Below are positions 28,303 to 29,102 of a stretch of DNA of 29,102 nt, one piece after another; the stretch's first letter is position 1; each line of letters begins with the position of its first letter. A program made the position numbers and the translations under genes. The notes beneath the pieces were generated by a model. That model did no database searches. It saw nothing but the letters and a program-made list of their open reading frames with translations, and was not told the DNA's origin. Source of the stretch: Apophysomyces variabilis (taxonomy: Eukaryota > Mucoromycota > Mucoromycetes > Mucorales > Mucoraceae); contig MZZL01000060.1 in NCBI GenBank assembly GCA_002749535.1, positions 1 through 29,102 of the forward strand. The letters are read 5' to 3'.

Positions 28303-29102
28303 CTCTCTATTAGTATACTGTATTTTCGGGTAATTTTTGCGCGCAAAAACATTTTGCCGGTGGTACTACCAGTTTCGTGGAAGCTGATTCGACCGTTGTA
28401 CTCTTCAGTTGATATATAGAAGCCTTTAGTTAGGAGAAAAGAGTACGTCCAGCAATGAAGTAGAGGAGTAGATTAGTCTTAGATATTGTCTGACGCTTTC
28501 CAAGAAGGCTCAAGCAGTCGAGTTGCTCTCAGTAGCAATTTGATAGGTGGGTGCAATCTTTGATGTGTGGGTCAAGAAAGTTGAGCTGCAATAAGTGGGT
28601 AGAAGATATTACGAAGGATAGTTAAATAGGCATTCGTGTAAAAATTTCAGCAGTAGTGAGAAGGGTCAAGTGCTTTGCAAGGTGCAGCGAGTAGTTCAAT
28701 ATATTGTCTAATTGACCTCCATCCGTTTTATATACGATAAAAATGCTCAATGATAGGATCATTATACAGAGGACTTTGCTTTATTCATTCAGGCATGTAC
28801 CTTCAGTGAACAATGCCGACTTATCTCTGTTTTTCCATATTCTATTGCCAACAGAAGTAACCATTCCTATGCTAACTTTGTCATTCGCTTTGTATTTTTC
28901 AACGTAAGATCAAGGTCCTTAAGCTATGTTATACGAGGCAGGTCCCCAGGCTTCAAACATTCATTCTGCTCTTCTTTTGCCTATCTGAAATTGTTGCCTA
29001 CAAGCGATACTGGCTTATTTACTTTCTTATGTTTCCAGATCATTTTTCGCGCTTTAGACTATTTATCTTACTTGGTGCATCTTTATTTCCCAACACCATA
29101 TC
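28303..29102. repeat. Dispersed 800-bp non-coding repeat, copy B (reaches the window end)
   Basis: Direct copy of 23034-23837, with the same landmarks in order (GCGCGCAAAAACATTTTGCC; GGAGAAAAGAGTACGTCCAG; TTGACCTCCATCCG). It ends exactly where the window ends, at the bases matching the end of copy A, so its true length is unknown. Confidence 0.9.

Noticed and set aside
23034..29102. LTR retrotransposon with 800-bp LTRs
   Set aside because: No TG...CA ends, no primer-binding site or polypurine tract, and no gag or pol between; the interior is a MULE with its own target duplication.
1..29102. tRNA or rRNA genes
   Set aside because: No cloverleaf with A and B boxes and no rRNA-like stretch noticed by eye; a short tRNA could still be missed without a covariance search.

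Overview
The window looks like a repeat-rich stretch of a fungal genome, most likely an early-diverging one of Mucorales type. The reasons are: AT-rich DNA; genes cut by many short GT-AG introns of about 40-75 nt; no bacterial operon or ribosome-binding-site signals; and transposon families (Tnp2/CACTA, Plavaka, MULE with SWIM finger, Tc1/mariner, Helitron) that are typical there. Phylum is inference from protein style; I cannot name a species.

Almost everything recognisable is mobile DNA. From left to right: 1-1454 holds no recognisable gene. An old Plavaka-like transposase gene on the minus strand is split in two (1455-2542 and 7597-9575) by a 5.05-kb CACTA element (2543-7596) that carries a complete eight-exon Tnp2-type transposase (928 aa predicted) and a divergent second gene. 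Next come a Tc1-type relic (about 9667-9897), a decayed MULE with DDE and SWIM motifs on the minus strand (9898-12613), and a patch of degenerate repeats (12614-13170). A 5'-truncated Helitron follows, ending in a plausible CTAG terminus at 14290.

Region 14291-16874 is the most interesting non-transposase locus. A nine-exon, 508-aa gene with a PD-(D/E)xK nuclease-like signature is followed by a 404-bp, about 99 percent identical inverted copy of its own promoter, first exon and start of intron 1. The two copies point at each other across the gene. After it come a 45-bp duplication, a 116-bp tandem satellite (17108-17545) and a Tc1/mariner element with a one-base frameshift (17841-19412).

The right third holds two further MULE-type elements, each joined to a different deubiquitinase-like cysteine peptidase. 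In 19637-23010 a DDE transposase (one in-frame TGA) is followed in the same frame by a USP/C19-like peptidase ORF. In 23849-28118 the transposase has FAR1-like, DDE and SWIM parts and is joined by an intron to an OTU peptidase domain. That element has 231-bp terminal inverted repeats identical by eye and a perfect 9-bp target duplication, so it moved recently. It sits between two direct copies of an 800-bp non-coding repeat (23034-23837 and 28303-29102).

All reading was by eye. Exon joins were chosen by splice sites and by whether the total frame stays open. Family names rest on motif recognition, not on searches.
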